64,000 nucleotides of DNA from Bacteroidales bacterium (GTDB lineage Bacteria > Bacteroidota > Bacteroidia > Bacteroidales > UBA932). The stretch lies in assembly GCA_016291185.1 (NCBI GenBank), contig JAEFAI010000003.1:1-64000 (forward strand), written 5' to 3'. How positions within the stretch are numbered: position 1 is the first letter of the stretch; each line of letters starts with the position of its first letter. The translations under genes were made by a program, and so were the position numbers. This document shows positions 16,998 through 26,409 of the stretch, in pieces. Under the pieces are notes generated by a model, which did no database searches, was not told where the DNA came from, and saw only the letters and a list, made by a program, of their open reading frames with translations.

Positions 16998-17621
16998 TTA
17001 CCAGCGGTCGTAGTGGATGTTCTCCGGCTTCCACTTGTCCTTCGGCTGGTCGTCGCCCGCCGGATAACCGACCGGGACGATGCAGTACGGAGTCACATTG
17101 GCCGGCAGGCCGAGCACCTCGCGGGTCGGGGCCATCCGGTCCTCATACGGGTAGCAGGCCGTCCACACGGCACCCAGACCGATTGCCTCGGCGGCAAGCA
17201 GCAGGTTCTCCGTGGCAGCGGCGCAGTCGGCATTCCAGTTGCCGTTCTCCACTTCCACCGGCGCAGCGTCCGGCTGGCCGAACGGAGCCCGGGACATCGT
17301 GGTTTGGCCGCAGACGACGAACACCACCGGCGCCTGGGCGATCATGCCGCCGCGCGGACCTGCCAGAGCATCCTTCACCGCCTGGTCCGTGACCACCACG
17401 AAACGCCAGGGCTGGAGGTTCATGCCCGTCGGCGCAGCCATCGCGGCCCGCAGCAGGGTCTCGATCTGCTCCGGCGACACCGCCTGATCCGTATAGGAAC
17501 GCACGCTCTTGCGGCTCATAATCGTCTCCAGCGCGGATTTCTCCGCCGCCTGCTTCGGCGTGCACGCCACGGCAGCCCCCATCAGGACCGCCGTCAACAA
17601 AAAGATTCTCAGAACTTTCAT
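16998..17621 (-). CDS. nitroreductase-family lipoprotein
   Basis: 207 residues from ATG 17621; the frame is open further upstream but that part runs through the promoter region. The N-terminus is a lipoprotein signal (hydrophobic run ending AVAC, lipid-accepting Cys at 20). The mature part is a classic FMN nitroreductase: SRKSVRSYTDQ, APTGMNLQPWRF, NWNADCAAATENLLLAA, and GLGAVWTACYP. Such enzymes are normally cytosolic, so an exported, membrane-tethered flavoprotein is unusual. A -7 box (TATATTTG on the minus strand, 17653-17660) lies about 30 bases upstream. It is transcribed on its own. Confidence 0.85.
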   Translation of the reverse strand: MKVLRIFLLTAVLMGAAVACTPKQAAEKSALETIMSRKSVRSYTDQAVSPEQIETLLRAAMAAPTGMNLQPWRFVVVTDQAVKDALAGPRGGMIAQAPVVFVVCGQTTMSRAPFGQPDAAPVEVENGNWNADCAAATENLLLAAEAIGLGAVWTACYPYEDRMAPTREVLGLPANVTPYCIVPVGYPAGDDQPKDKWKPENIHYDRW

Positions 17622-17761
17622 ATACTTAATAGATATTGGTTTCTTCTTCCGGCAAATATACAAAAAACCTGAGAAGAGATTCCCGGTCGGGGCCCGGAAT
17701 GAGGGTGGGGTTTCTTTTGTTTTGCTGTTTTTACAACTAATTAATATTCTTTCAATTACGT

Positions 17762-17793
17762 TTTTACTTGCGGGCATTTTCCCGCAAGTAAAA
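17762..17793. terminator. symmetrical 13-bp hairpin
   Basis: TTTTACTTGCGGG pairs with CCCGCAAGTAAAA around a six-base loop. The flanking T and A runs make it look like a terminator usable from either side, though no gene clearly ends here. Confidence 0.5.
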
Positions 17794-17944
17794 TAGCAAT
17801 TAATTCATTATCAGATACATCCAAAAACGGGGCACCGCCGCCTCCCATTACGGTGGTCGGCGGCTGCCGCTAGACGCTGCGCGAGCTCGTCGGAACGGCT
17901 CGCGCAGCGCCCGCGCCTGCCCGGTGGCGTCGGTTGAGCCGCGG

Positions 17945-18027
17945 CCAGGGGCAAAACACCCCTCCAGCGCCCCTGGTAACTGGTTTTTCTTGTCGCCAGG
18001 GGCAAAACACCCCATTTTCGCCCCTGG
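17945..18027. repeat. pair of 32-base hairpins
   Basis: Each copy has CCAGGGGC and GCCCCTGG arms. The first 18 bases (CCAGGGGCAAAACACCCC) are identical in both, and the loops differ. Copies occupy 17945-17976 and 17996-18027. Confidence 0.8.
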
Positions 18028-18271
18028 CAGCCAACGAAATGTGGAGATCAGCCAGAAAACCCCGGTGTATTCTGGCCGATGGGTCGAATATGAAGGGACC
18101 TGGCAGGTCTTCCCGGAAAATCCTGGCCGGTAACTTAGTATTTACGGGCAGCTACCTCGCTTGCCGGCAACGAGCACTCCGCGTCGAACCCTCAAAGTTC
18201 GAACGCGGAGATCGCTCGTAAGCGCCGGGCGCGGAGCCCGGCGCTGGTGCCAGGTCCTGCCCGCCTCAAAC

Positions 18272-18405
18272 GACAGGTGTCCACAAAACCTGCCTCCTAC
18301 GCAATAAAAGTGGATACCTCCCCCTCAAAACAGGCGATAATGGCCGAAAACCCTGACAGGTATCCACAAATATCGCACAGAATGACGTTTTTCTGGACAC
18401 CTGTC
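18272..18405. repeat. nested inverted repeat
   Basis: Outer arms GACAGGTGTCCA (18272-18283) and TGGACACCTGTC (18394-18405) enclose inner arms GTGGATACCT (18310-18319) and AGGTATCCAC (18358-18367). The right outer arm is itself flanked by a direct repeat TGACGTTTTTC (18383 and 18409). Confidence 0.8.
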
Positions 18406-18481
18406 TTCTGACGTTTTTCCTATGAGCTGGATGTGGTTGGAAGTGATGGTTATAGCGAAAGGAGAAACCGGGTCAGGGCGG

Positions 18482-19666
18482 CTACTGCAGAGCGGCGGCG
18501 AGGGATTCAAGGGCCTCGCGAAGCAGGGAGCGGGGGCAACCGACGTTCAGACGCATGAAGCCGGTGCCTTCGGGGCCGAAGACGGAACCGTCGTTCAGGG
18601 CCAGGTGGGCCTTGTTGACGAACAGATCCACCAGGGCGGGCTGGCTCAGGCCGAGCTTGCGGCAGTCGAGCCAGACGAGGAACGAGGCCTGCGGCCGTAC
18701 GGCGCGGATTTGCGGGAGATTCTCGCGCAGCCAGGCATCCACGAAATCGACGTTGCCCTGCACGTAGTCGAGCATCTCCGCGCGCCAGCGCTTTCCCGCT
18801 TCCGTGTAGGCAGCGCGGGTGGCTTCGGCCGAGAAAATGGGCGGGTAGTCCGTCTCATTGGACTCCAGGTAACGGAAGAATTTCTCCGCGAGTGCGGGGT
18901 TCTGCACGATGACGTACGAGCTCACCACGCCCGCGATATTGAAGGTTTTGGACGGAGCCATAAAGGTAATCGCGCAGCGGGCAGCAGCCTCGCTGACGGA
19001 CGCGAACGGATGGTGCTGCACGCCGCCCAGGAGCATCTCGCAGTGAATCTCGTCCGAGACGACGATGATCCCGTGCCGGTCGCAGATCTCCGCGAGGCGG
19101 CGCAGCGTTTCGACCGGGAAGCAGACACCGCCGGGGTTGTGAGGGTTGCACAGGAGGAGCATCTTCGTCCGGGCGTCGATCTTGCGCTCGAGGTCTTCCA
19201 GATCCATTTCATAGGTCTTCACGAAGCCGTCTTCGTCGTACACCGGCCGCAGGGGATTGTTCACCACCTCGAAGCCGCTCTCCTCCGCCACGATGCGGAA
19301 GGGATGATAGACCGGCTTCTGGATGATCACCTTGTCACCAGGCTGGAGGAAACAGCGTTCGGCAAAGCCGAAACCCTTGACGATGCCCGGCACGTAGCGG
19401 AAGTCCTTCGCGGGGACCTTCCAGCCGTGCAGGTCCTCGACCCATTTCGAGACGATTTCAAAATAATCCTCGCCCGTGGAAGGGTAGCCCAGGACCGGAT
19501 GATCCAGGCGCTTGCGAAGCGCGTCCAGAATGAAATCAGGGGTGCGGAAGTCCATGTCCGCCACCCACATAGCGTAAAGATCGGTACGCCCGTAGTGCTC
19601 CTGAAGCGTATCGTATTTGATGCAGCGCGTACCGCGCCGGTTGATAACTTCGTCGAAATTGTACAT
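18482..19666 (-). CDS. patB: MalY/PatB-type aminotransferase, cystathionine beta-lyase
   Basis: 394 residues, PLP fold type I. Family start INRRGTRCIKYD, AMWVADMDF, NPHNPGG, and the PLP lysine in APSKTFNIAG. The family cleaves cystathionine to homocysteine, pyruvate and ammonia, or related C-S substrates. It is monocistronic and divergent from the porin/polyamine operon. Cytosolic. Confidence 0.88.
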   Translation of the reverse strand: MYNFDEVINRRGTRCIKYDTLQEHYGRTDLYAMWVADMDFRTPDFILDALRKRLDHPVLGYPSTGEDYFEIVSKWVEDLHGWKVPAKDFRYVPGIVKGFGFAERCFLQPGDKVIIQKPVYHPFRIVAEESGFEVVNNPLRPVYDEDGFVKTYEMDLEDLERKIDARTKMLLLCNPHNPGGVCFPVETLRRLAEICDRHGIIVVSDEIHCEMLLGGVQHHPFASVSEAAARCAITFMAPSKTFNIAGVVSSYVIVQNPALAEKFFRYLESNETDYPPIFSAEATRAAYTEAGKRWRAEMLDYVQGNVDFVDAWLRENLPQIRAVRPQASFLVWLDCRKLGLSQPALVDLFVNKAHLALNDGSVFGPEGTGFMRLNVGCPRSLLREALESLAAALQ

Positions 19667-19714
19667 GAAAGGATAAAATCAATAGCCAAAACACAAAAAT
19701 ACTGAAAATTTTTA

Positions 19715-19722
19715 TACCTTTG
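19715..19722 (+). promoter_or_regulatory. -7 promoter element (TACCTTTG) of the polyamine operon
   Basis: A TAnnTTTG match 37 bases before the porin ATG, in AT-rich DNA between divergent genes. Confidence 0.6.
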
Positions 19723-19759
19723 CGCCGAAGTTTCACCAACCCCAATTTTATGGTAGGAA

Positions 19760-20842
19760 ATGAAGAAATACTTTTTATCGATCGCAGCGCTGCTGCTCGG
19801 CTTGCTTGCGCACTCGCAAGAGGCTGACGATCTCGGTAATTACGCCGAGGTCTCTGTTATTGCCCGACTGGACCTGAACCCCTTCTTCGGCAAGGACGCG
19901 ACGGAATTCACCCTCGGCAATTCTTCACTTTACACTTTATTTGAGGGCTCTGCCTCTGATCATTTCTCCTGGACACTCGCCAACCATTGGTTTAGCGGGA
20001 ATTCGTTCCTGGGCGAAGAAGCCGATCCCTGGGCCTTCTTCAACGCGCTTGGCAAAAGCTACGAAACCAATTTCATCGACCTGGCTTACGTCGATCTGAC
20101 GTTCGGCAACTGGACCTTCAACCTGGGCAAGAACTGCATCGCCACCGGTGGTCATGAGTATGACGACTATGACTGGATGGTGCATACGGGACTTGCTTCT
20201 CCGCTCTGGAGTTGTCTGGCCTGCTACCAGTGGGGCGGCAAGGTCACCTATACCACTCCGTCCGAGATGAGCAACTTCAGCCTGCAGATGACCACCTCGC
20301 CCTTCGGCGAGAAACCGTTCAGCAGCGGCCTCTGGACCTGGTCCGCCCAGTGGGGCGGAGAATATGGCTGGTACGCCCCCCTGTGGAGCGTCAGCCTGTT
20401 CCAGAGCATGTCTCCCGGTGATCCGAGCCCGAAGGCTCCGGTCAAGCAGAACAACTGGCTCATCAGCCTGGGCAACCAGTTCCTGTTCAACGACTGGACC
20501 ATCACCCTGGACTGGTCCAATTGCGTCGACATGTCGGACTACCAATTTGTGAAAGGCTGGACCCTGCACGGCGTCGTCAACTATGCCATCTCTGACAAGT
20601 TCGATGTCTCCCTGCGCGGCAACTGGGTCGTCCCGGCCGCCGATGCGACCTTCCAGACAGGCGACCAGATTATCCAGTATGACATCGAGCCCTGGTGGAA
20701 TATCGGCGCCATCTGCGAGTTCTATCCGCTCCGCGACTCCCGCGATCTGCGCCTGCACGCGATTGCCCAATACGACAAGCTCCAGTCCGCGTTCGCCTTC
20801 AACATCGGCATTCTCTACAATCTGAACATCAAGCTCTGGTAG
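19760..20842 (+). CDS. outer-membrane porin-like beta-barrel
   Basis: 360 residues with a cleavable signal peptide ([20 protein letters not shown], cut about residue 20). The rest is alternating amphipathic strands rich in Trp/Tyr and Gly, ending in NLNIKLW with a terminal aromatic, typical of outer-membrane barrels. No specific porin family is certain. It stands first in an apparent operon, only four bases before potA, so it may form the outer-membrane path for spermidine/putrescine. That role is inferred from position. Confidence 0.75.
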   Translation: MKKYFLSIAALLLGLLAHSQEADDLGNYAEVSVIARLDLNPFFGKDATEFTLGNSSLYTLFEGSASDHFSWTLANHWFSGNSFLGEEADPWAFFNALGKSYETNFIDLAYVDLTFGNWTFNLGKNCIATGGHEYDDYDWMVHTGLASPLWSCLACYQWGGKVTYTTPSEMSNFSLQMTTSPFGEKPFSSGLWTWSAQWGGEYGWYAPLWSVSLFQSMSPGDPSPKAPVKQNNWLISLGNQFLFNDWTITLDWSNCVDMSDYQFVKGWTLHGVVNYAISDKFDVSLRGNWVVPAADATFQTGDQIIQYDIEPWWNIGAICEFYPLRDSRDLRLHAIAQYDKLQSAFAFNIGILYNLNIKLW

Positions 20843-20846
20843 GGGA

Positions 20847-22241
20847 ATGGCAGCCACCTCGGAACACATCATCGACCTCAAGCACGTCAGCAAGAGGTTT
20901 GGGGATAAAGTCGTCCTCGACGACATCAGCCTGTACATCCGCAAGGGTGAATTCGTGACCCTGCTGGGCCCTTCGGGCTGCGGCAAGACCACGACCCTGC
21001 GCCTGATCTCCGGCTTCCTGGCCCCGGACGAGGGGGAGATCCTCCTCGACGGCAAGGACATCTCCGGAATTCCGCCGTACAAACGTCCGTTCAACACGGT
21101 ATTCCAGCGCTATGCGCTCTTCCCGCACTTGGACGTCTATGAAAACATCGCCTTCGGCCTCAAGCTCCAGAAAGTGCCTGAGGACGAGATCGAGAAGCGC
21201 GTCAAGCGCGTGCTCAAGCTCGTGAGCATGTCGGACTACGAGGATCGCGACGTCGAATCCCTGTCCGGCGGCCAGCAGCAGCGTGTCGCGATCGCCCGCG
21301 CCCTGGTCAATAAGCCGAAAATCCTGCTGCTCGACGAGCCCCTCGCGGCACTCGACCTCAAGATGCGCAAGGACATGCAGATCGAGCTAAAGGAAATGCA
21401 CAAAAAACTCGGCATCACCTTTATTTATGTGACCCACGACCAGGAGGAGGCGCTGACACTCTCCGACACCATCGTCGTGATGAACGAAGGCAAGATCCAG
21501 CAGATCGGCACCCCGATCGACATCTACAACGAGCCGGTCAACTGCTTTGTGGCCGACTTCATCGGCGAGAGCAACATCCTGAAAGGCAGGATGATGCGCG
21601 ACCGCCGCGTGGCCTTTATCAAGCACGAATTCGACTGCGTGGACGAAGGCTTCGGCGAGGACGTGCCCGTCGATGTGGTGGTGCGTCCGGAGGACATCTA
21701 CTTCACCACGGATCCCGCCAAGTGCCAGTTCAAGGCCACGGTCAATTCCTGCATCTTCAAGGGCGTCCACTACGAAATGTGGGTGGACACCGACACCGGA
21801 TACGAACTCATGATCCAAGACTACGATCCCTATCCCGTAGGGACCGAAGTGATGCTCTACATCGACCCGGACGACATCCAGGTGATGCACAAGGAGCGCA
21901 CCCGCAACGTCTTCGATGGCGAGATGGTGGACGAGACGCACGTCGAAATGCTCGGCGGCACCTTCGAGTGCCTGCCGCAGGAAGGCCTTGGCGCGGGCGA
22001 CAAGGTCCGCGTGGAGGTCAAGTTCGAACACGTGGACCTGCTGGACCACCAGGAGGAGGGCGTGCTCGCCGGCGAAGTGCATTTCCTGCTCTACAAAGGC
22101 GATCACTACCACCTGACCATCCTGACCGACGACGGCGACCACATCTGGGTTGACACGAACGATATCTGGGACAAGGGTGACCTCGTGGGTATCGACATCC
22201 CTGCGAAGCACCTCAAGATCAGTAAGAAAGATGAAGCGTAG
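20847..22241 (+). CDS. potA: spermidine/putrescine ABC transporter ATP-binding protein
   Basis: 464 residues. The ABC domain fills the first 240: Walker [10 protein letters not shown] (41-49), signature LSGGQQQRV, Walker [13 protein letters not shown] and switch His in YVTHDQEEA. The C-terminal 220 residues are longer than in the roughly 380-residue E. coli protein and appear to contain two TOBE-like regulatory repeats ([11 protein letters not shown] and a later [14 protein letters not shown] segment). It powers polyamine import with PotB/PotC. The stop lies inside the start of potB. Confidence 0.92.
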   Translation: MAATSEHIIDLKHVSKRFGDKVVLDDISLYIRKGEFVTLLGPSGCGKTTTLRLISGFLAPDEGEILLDGKDISGIPPYKRPFNTVFQRYALFPHLDVYENIAFGLKLQKVPEDEIEKRVKRVLKLVSMSDYEDRDVESLSGGQQQRVAIARALVNKPKILLLDEPLAALDLKMRKDMQIELKEMHKKLGITFIYVTHDQEEALTLSDTIVVMNEGKIQQIGTPIDIYNEPVNCFVADFIGESNILKGRMMRDRRVAFIKHEFDCVDEGFGEDVPVDVVVRPEDIYFTTDPAKCQFKATVNSCIFKGVHYEMWVDTDTGYELMIQDYDPYPVGTEVMLYIDPDDIQVMHKERTRNVFDGEMVDETHVEMLGGTFECLPQEGLGAGDKVRVEVKFEHVDLLDHQEEGVLAGEVHFLLYKGDHYHLTILTDDGDHIWVDTNDIWDKGDLVGIDIPAKHLKISKKDEA

Positions 22242-22995
22242 CCACTGGAGCATACCCTACGTGGTCTTCATGGCCATCTTCGTGGTGTTGCCGCTCCTCC
22301 TGGTGATGGTGTACGCCTTCCAGGACGGGTCCGGGCATTTCACGCTCGACAATATCACGCGCTTCTTCACCGACTCCGACGCACTCGGCACCTTCGCCGT
22401 GTCGCTCGAAGTCGCGATCGAAAACACGCTGATCTGCATCCTGCTCGGCTACCCGGCGGCCTGGATCCTGGCCAACAAGGACCTGAACCGCAGCGCGGTG
22501 ACGATCATCCTGTTCATCATGCCGATGTGGATCAACGCCCTGATGCGCACCCTCGCCACGGCCGAGATCTTCAACATGATCGGCATTCCGCTGGGCAAGG
22601 GGACCCTGCTCTTCGGTATGGTCTATGACTATCTGCCGTTCATGATCTACCCGATCTACAACGTGCTCGTGAAGCTCGACCGGTCCTATCTGGAGGCCGC
22701 CCAGGATCTGGGTGCCACCCCGTGGAAAGTCTTCTGGAAGGTCACCGTGCCGCTCTCCATGCCCGGCGTGACCAGCGGTGTGCTGATGGTCTTCATGCCG
22801 ACGGTGAGCACCTTCGCCATCTCGGAGTTCCTGACCAACAACAAGATCAAGCTCTTCGGTACCATCATCCAGGAGAACATCAACTCCTCGATGTGGAACT
22901 ACGGCGCCGCCCTGGCTTTCATCATGCTCATCATCATCGGCATCACGACGATGTTTTCCGATGACAACGAAAACGCGGAGGAGGCGCTGATCTAG
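22231..22995 (+). CDS. potB: polyamine ABC transporter permease
   Basis: 254 residues from ATG 22231 ([12 protein letters not shown]), overlapping potA by 11 bases; the longer upstream frame is inside potA. Six membrane helices with the permease EAA-type loop ([25 protein letters not shown]) that docks on PotA. Inner membrane. Confidence 0.93.
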   Translation: MKRSHWSIPYVVFMAIFVVLPLLLVMVYAFQDGSGHFTLDNITRFFTDSDALGTFAVSLEVAIENTLICILLGYPAAWILANKDLNRSAVTIILFIMPMWINALMRTLATAEIFNMIGIPLGKGTLLFGMVYDYLPFMIYPIYNVLVKLDRSYLEAAQDLGATPWKVFWKVTVPLSMPGVTSGVLMVFMPTVSTFAISEFLTNNKIKLFGTIIQENINSSMWNYGAALAFIMLIIIGITTMFSDDNENAEEALI

Positions 22996-22998
22996 GCC

Positions 22999-23799
22999 AT
23001 GAAGAAGTTCTTAGCACAAACCTACATCTGGTTCCTGCTGGCCTTGCTGTACGCGCCGCTGATCCTGATCGCGATCTTCTCCTTCACGGAGAGCCGCGTG
23101 CTGGGCAGCTGGACCGGCTTCTCCACGCAGCTGTACGCCAACCTGTTCTCCGGCGAGATGCAGGAGAGCGGCTCGCTGCTCGCCGCGGTGGAGAACACGC
23201 TGCTCATTGCCGTCATCTCCGCCACCGTGTCGATGGTCCTGGGAACCATCGCCGCCATCGGCATCCACAACCTGCAGGGACGCAAGAAGCAGGCGGTCTC
23301 CTTCCTGAACAACATCCCGATGATCAATCCGGATGTCATCACGGGTGTCTCGCTCTTCCTGCTGTTTGTCTTCCTGCACATCAGCCAGGGCTACCTGACC
23401 GTGATTCTGGCGCACATTTCTTTCGGCACGCCCTATGTCGTGCTGAGCGTGCTGCCGAAGCTCCGGCAGATGAACCCGAACGTCTATGAGGCCGCCCTCG
23501 ACCTCGGCGCCACGCCCGGACAGGCCCTCCGCAAGGTGCTTGTGCCGCAGCTGCGCCCCGGTATGGTGTCCGGCTTCATCCTGGCGTTCACGATGTCACT
23601 GGACGACTTCGCGGTGACGTTCTTCACCCGCGGCACCATCGGCCTGGAGACGCTATCCACCTACATTTATGCGGATGCGCGCAAGGGCGGACTGACCCCC
23701 GAGCTGCGTGCCCTGATGACGCTGATTTTCCTGATTATCCTGATCCTGCTGATCATTATCAATGTCCGGCAGGCCAAAACGCAAAAAAACAATGAATAA
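22999..23799 (+). CDS. potC: polyamine ABC transporter permease
   Basis: 266 residues, six membrane helices, with the EAA loop EAALDLGATPGQALRKVLVP. Pairs with PotB. Its last codons overlap the potD start by 8 bases. Confidence 0.93.
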   Translation: MKKFLAQTYIWFLLALLYAPLILIAIFSFTESRVLGSWTGFSTQLYANLFSGEMQESGSLLAAVENTLLIAVISATVSMVLGTIAAIGIHNLQGRKKQAVSFLNNIPMINPDVITGVSLFLLFVFLHISQGYLTVILAHISFGTPYVVLSVLPKLRQMNPNVYEAALDLGATPGQALRKVLVPQLRPGMVSGFILAFTMSLDDFAVTFFTRGTIGLETLSTYIYADARKGGLTPELRALMTLIFLIILILLIIINVRQAKTQKNNE

Positions 23800-25096
23800 T
23801 ATCAAAAGATTTTTCCTGGCGATCGCTGCCGTTGCCCTGCTGTGGGGCTGCAGCTCGGATCGCTCCCACCTCCTGAAGGTGTACAACTGGTCCGACTACC
23901 TGGACCTCTCCCTGATTGAAGAGTTCGAGCAGTGGTACGAAGAGCAGACCGGCGAGAGCGTCAAAGTCATCTACCAGACCTTCGACGTCAACGAGACCAT
24001 GCTCTCCAAGATCGAAAAGGGCCACGAGGACTTCGACGTCGTCTGCCCGTCCGACTACATTATCGAGCGTATGCTCGAGGGCGGTATGCTTCTGCCTATC
24101 AACAAAGAATTCGGCGACACGCCCAACTACATCGATGACAACCTGTCTCCCTACGTACGCGCCTGCTTCAGCAAGTTCCGCACGAACGGCGTGGACGCCA
24201 ACGACTACGCCGTAGGCTACATGTGGGGCACGACGGGCATCCTGTACAACGCCAAATACGTCTCCGAAGAGGAAGCGTCCACCTGGGACATCCTGCGCAA
24301 CCCCAAGTTCGCCGACAAGATCTTCATCAAAGACTCCGCCCGCGACGTCTTCTCGCAGATCATCCTCTTCCTGCACCGCGACGACATCCTCAGCGGCAAG
24401 GTCACGATGGACGAGCTGATGCTCGACTCCAGCGACGAGGCCCTCGCCGAGGTGGAAGGTTTCATGAAGCAGGTCAAGCCCCTTGTGGCGGGCTGGGAGG
24501 CCGATTTCGGCAAGGACCAGATGGTCCAGGAGCGCGGCTGGATCAGCCTGAACTGGAGCGGCGACGGCGTGTGGGCCATCGAAGAAGCTGCCGAGGCCGG
24601 CGTCGAGCTCTGCTACGCACTTCCCAAAGAGGGTTTCACCGTCTGGTTCGACGGCTGGGTGATCCCGAAATACGCCCAGAATACCAAGGCTGCCAGCTAC
24701 TGGATCAACTTCATGTCCCGTCCGGACAACGTGATCCGCAACGTCGAAGAGACGGGCTACGTCTCCGCGAGCGGCGCTCAGGAGGTCATGGAAGCCTTCA
24801 TCGACGAGGAGTATGAGCCCCTCGACCTGACCTACTTCTTCGGCCCGCAGGCCGATTCCGTCCGCACCAACCCGGTGCTCTATCCCGACCGTGCCGACAT
24901 CGAGAATTCCACGATGGAGCACGACTGGGGCGAGCGCACACCGGAACTCATCGCCATGTGGAGCCGCGTGAAGGGCGAGAACGCCAACACGCAGACCTAC
25001 GTCATCATCGCCGTGGTCCTCGTGGCCCTCATCGCCGCGGCCGTGGCCCGCAGCAGCAAAAAAAGGAGCAAGCAGCGTAGCCGCCGTCGGAAATAA
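23792..25096 (+). CDS. potD: polyamine-binding lipoprotein with C-terminal membrane anchor
   Basis: 434 residues from ATG 23792. A lipoprotein signal (AAVALLWGC, Cys at 18) is followed by a family 1-type periplasmic binding fold: LLKVYNWSDYLD, VICPSDYIIE-like VVCPSDYIIE, WGTTGILYN, and LNWSGDGVWA. The fold ends about residue 395. A hydrophobic helix (YVIIAVVLVALIAAAVA) and a basic tail (SSKKRSKQRSRRRK) follow. E. coli PotD is about 350 residues and has no such helix. The protein thus seems held at the inner membrane at both ends, with the basic tail on the cytoplasmic side. Confidence 0.88.
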   Translation: MNNIKRFFLAIAAVALLWGCSSDRSHLLKVYNWSDYLDLSLIEEFEQWYEEQTGESVKVIYQTFDVNETMLSKIEKGHEDFDVVCPSDYIIERMLEGGMLLPINKEFGDTPNYIDDNLSPYVRACFSKFRTNGVDANDYAVGYMWGTTGILYNAKYVSEEEASTWDILRNPKFADKIFIKDSARDVFSQIILFLHRDDILSGKVTMDELMLDSSDEALAEVEGFMKQVKPLVAGWEADFGKDQMVQERGWISLNWSGDGVWAIEEAAEAGVELCYALPKEGFTVWFDGWVIPKYAQNTKAASYWINFMSRPDNVIRNVEETGYVSASGAQEVMEAFIDEEYEPLDLTYFFGPQADSVRTNPVLYPDRADIENSTMEHDWGERTPELIAMWSRVKGENANTQTYVIIAVVLVALIAAAVARSSKKRSKQRSRRRK

Positions 25097-25125
25097 ATAA
25101 TTATCTTAGCGGAAATTATAAACCG

Positions 25126-26409
25126 ATGTTCTCTCGCCGGACCTTCATGCGGATTGTCGTCGCACTGCCTGTACTCTCGGGCCTGATCTGTGCCTGCAGC
25201 GGGCAGCGCGACGAGATTCTGCGCGTGTACAACTGGTCGGACTACATTGACCCGACGGTCATCGTAGAATTCGAACAGTGGTACGAAGAGCAGACGGGCG
25301 AACGCGTCAAGGTCCAATACAACACCTTCGACGTCAATGAACTACTGCTTTCGCGGATCGAGAAGAACAAGGCGGATTACGACGTCATCTGCCCGTCCGA
25401 CTACATCATCGAGCAGATGCTCGTGGCCGATCTCCTGCAGCCGATCAGCCACGATTTCGGCGACACGCCCGACTATACCGTCAACGTCTCGCCCTACATC
25501 CGCGCCTGCTTCGACCAGATCGAAGGCGGGGACAAGAACGGCAACGACTATGCCGTCGGTTGCGTCTGGGGCACGACCGGCATCATCTACAACGCCAAGT
25601 ACGTCACGGACGAAGAGGCCTCCAGCTGGGAGATTATCCGCAATCCCAAGTTCGCCGACAGAATCTTCATCAAGGACTCCGCCCGCGACGTCTTCTCCCA
25701 GATTATCCTATTTCTGCGCCAGGACGACCTGCGCAGCGGCCAGATCACGCCGGACGAGCTGATGCACGACTCCTCCGACGAGGCCATCGCAGACGTGGAG
25801 GCGTTCATGCGCCAGGTCAAACCGCTCGTGGCCGGCTGGGAATCCGATTTCGGCAAGGACCAGATGGTGCAGGAACGCGGCTGGATCAGCCTAAACTGGA
25901 GTGGGGAAGGCGTGTGGACGGCCCAGCAGGCAGCGCCGCTGGGCATTGAGTTAAAGTATTCCCTTCCCAAGGAGGGCTTCACGGTCTGGTTCGACGGCTG
26001 GGCGATTCCCAAAACCGCCAAGAATGCCAAGGCTGCCCGCTACTGGATCAACTTCATGTGCCGGTCGGATATCGCCATCCGCAATGTCCGCGAGACCGGC
26101 TACACCTCCGCCATCGCTACACCGGAAGTGCTGGAAGCCTTCACCGACGAACAGTATGAGAGCGTGAACCTGAGCTATTTCTTCGGCCCGCAGGCCGATT
26201 CCGTCCGCACCAACCCGGTGTTGTATCCCGACTGCGCAGACATCTGTCGCGCCGCCATGGAGCACGACTGGGGCGAGCGGACGAAAGCCCTGGATGCTAT
26301 GTGGAGCCGCGTGAAAGGGGAGAGCATCAACACGATCACAGCCATCGTCATCGGCGCGCTGCTGGCCCTCCTGCTAGGTGTCGGCTACTACCGCCGCTTC
26401 CACCGTTAA
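25126..26409 (+). CDS. second PotD-like binding lipoprotein with C-terminal anchor
   Basis: 427 residues, a tandem relative of the preceding potD: VYNWSDYIDPTVIVEF, VICPSDYIIEQM, WGTTGIIYN, LNWSGEGVW, and FGPQADSVRTNPVLYPD are shared almost word for word. It has its own lipoprotein signal (LSGLICAC) and a C-terminal membrane helix followed by a short basic end (YYRRFHR). Two binding proteins for one permease suggest different polyamine preferences. The stop overlaps the convergent tdh stop by four bases, with no terminator between. Confidence 0.85.
   Translation: MFSRRTFMRIVVALPVLSGLICACSGQRDEILRVYNWSDYIDPTVIVEFEQWYEEQTGERVKVQYNTFDVNELLLSRIEKNKADYDVICPSDYIIEQMLVADLLQPISHDFGDTPDYTVNVSPYIRACFDQIEGGDKNGNDYAVGCVWGTTGIIYNAKYVTDEEASSWEIIRNPKFADRIFIKDSARDVFSQIILFLRQDDLRSGQITPDELMHDSSDEAIADVEAFMRQVKPLVAGWESDFGKDQMVQERGWISLNWSGEGVWTAQQAAPLGIELKYSLPKEGFTVWFDGWAIPKTAKNAKAARYWINFMCRSDIAIRNVRETGYTSAIATPEVLEAFTDEQYESVNLSYFFGPQADSVRTNPVLYPDCADICRAAMEHDWGERTKALDAMWSRVKGESINTITAIVIGALLALLLGVGYYRRFHR

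Larger units (their letters stand above)
17794..18481. other. gene-free, palindrome-dense intergenic region
   Basis: No credible coding frame is present. The region is packed with inverted repeats: a 12-bp perfect stem at 17875-17886/17898-17909; two copies of a 32-base hairpin at 17945-17976 and 17996-18027; stems at 18177-18210 and 18221-18245 (AGCGCCGGGC/GCCCGGCGCT); and a nested palindrome at 18272-18405. Some may be structured RNA or protein-binding arrays; function unknown. Confidence 0.6.
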
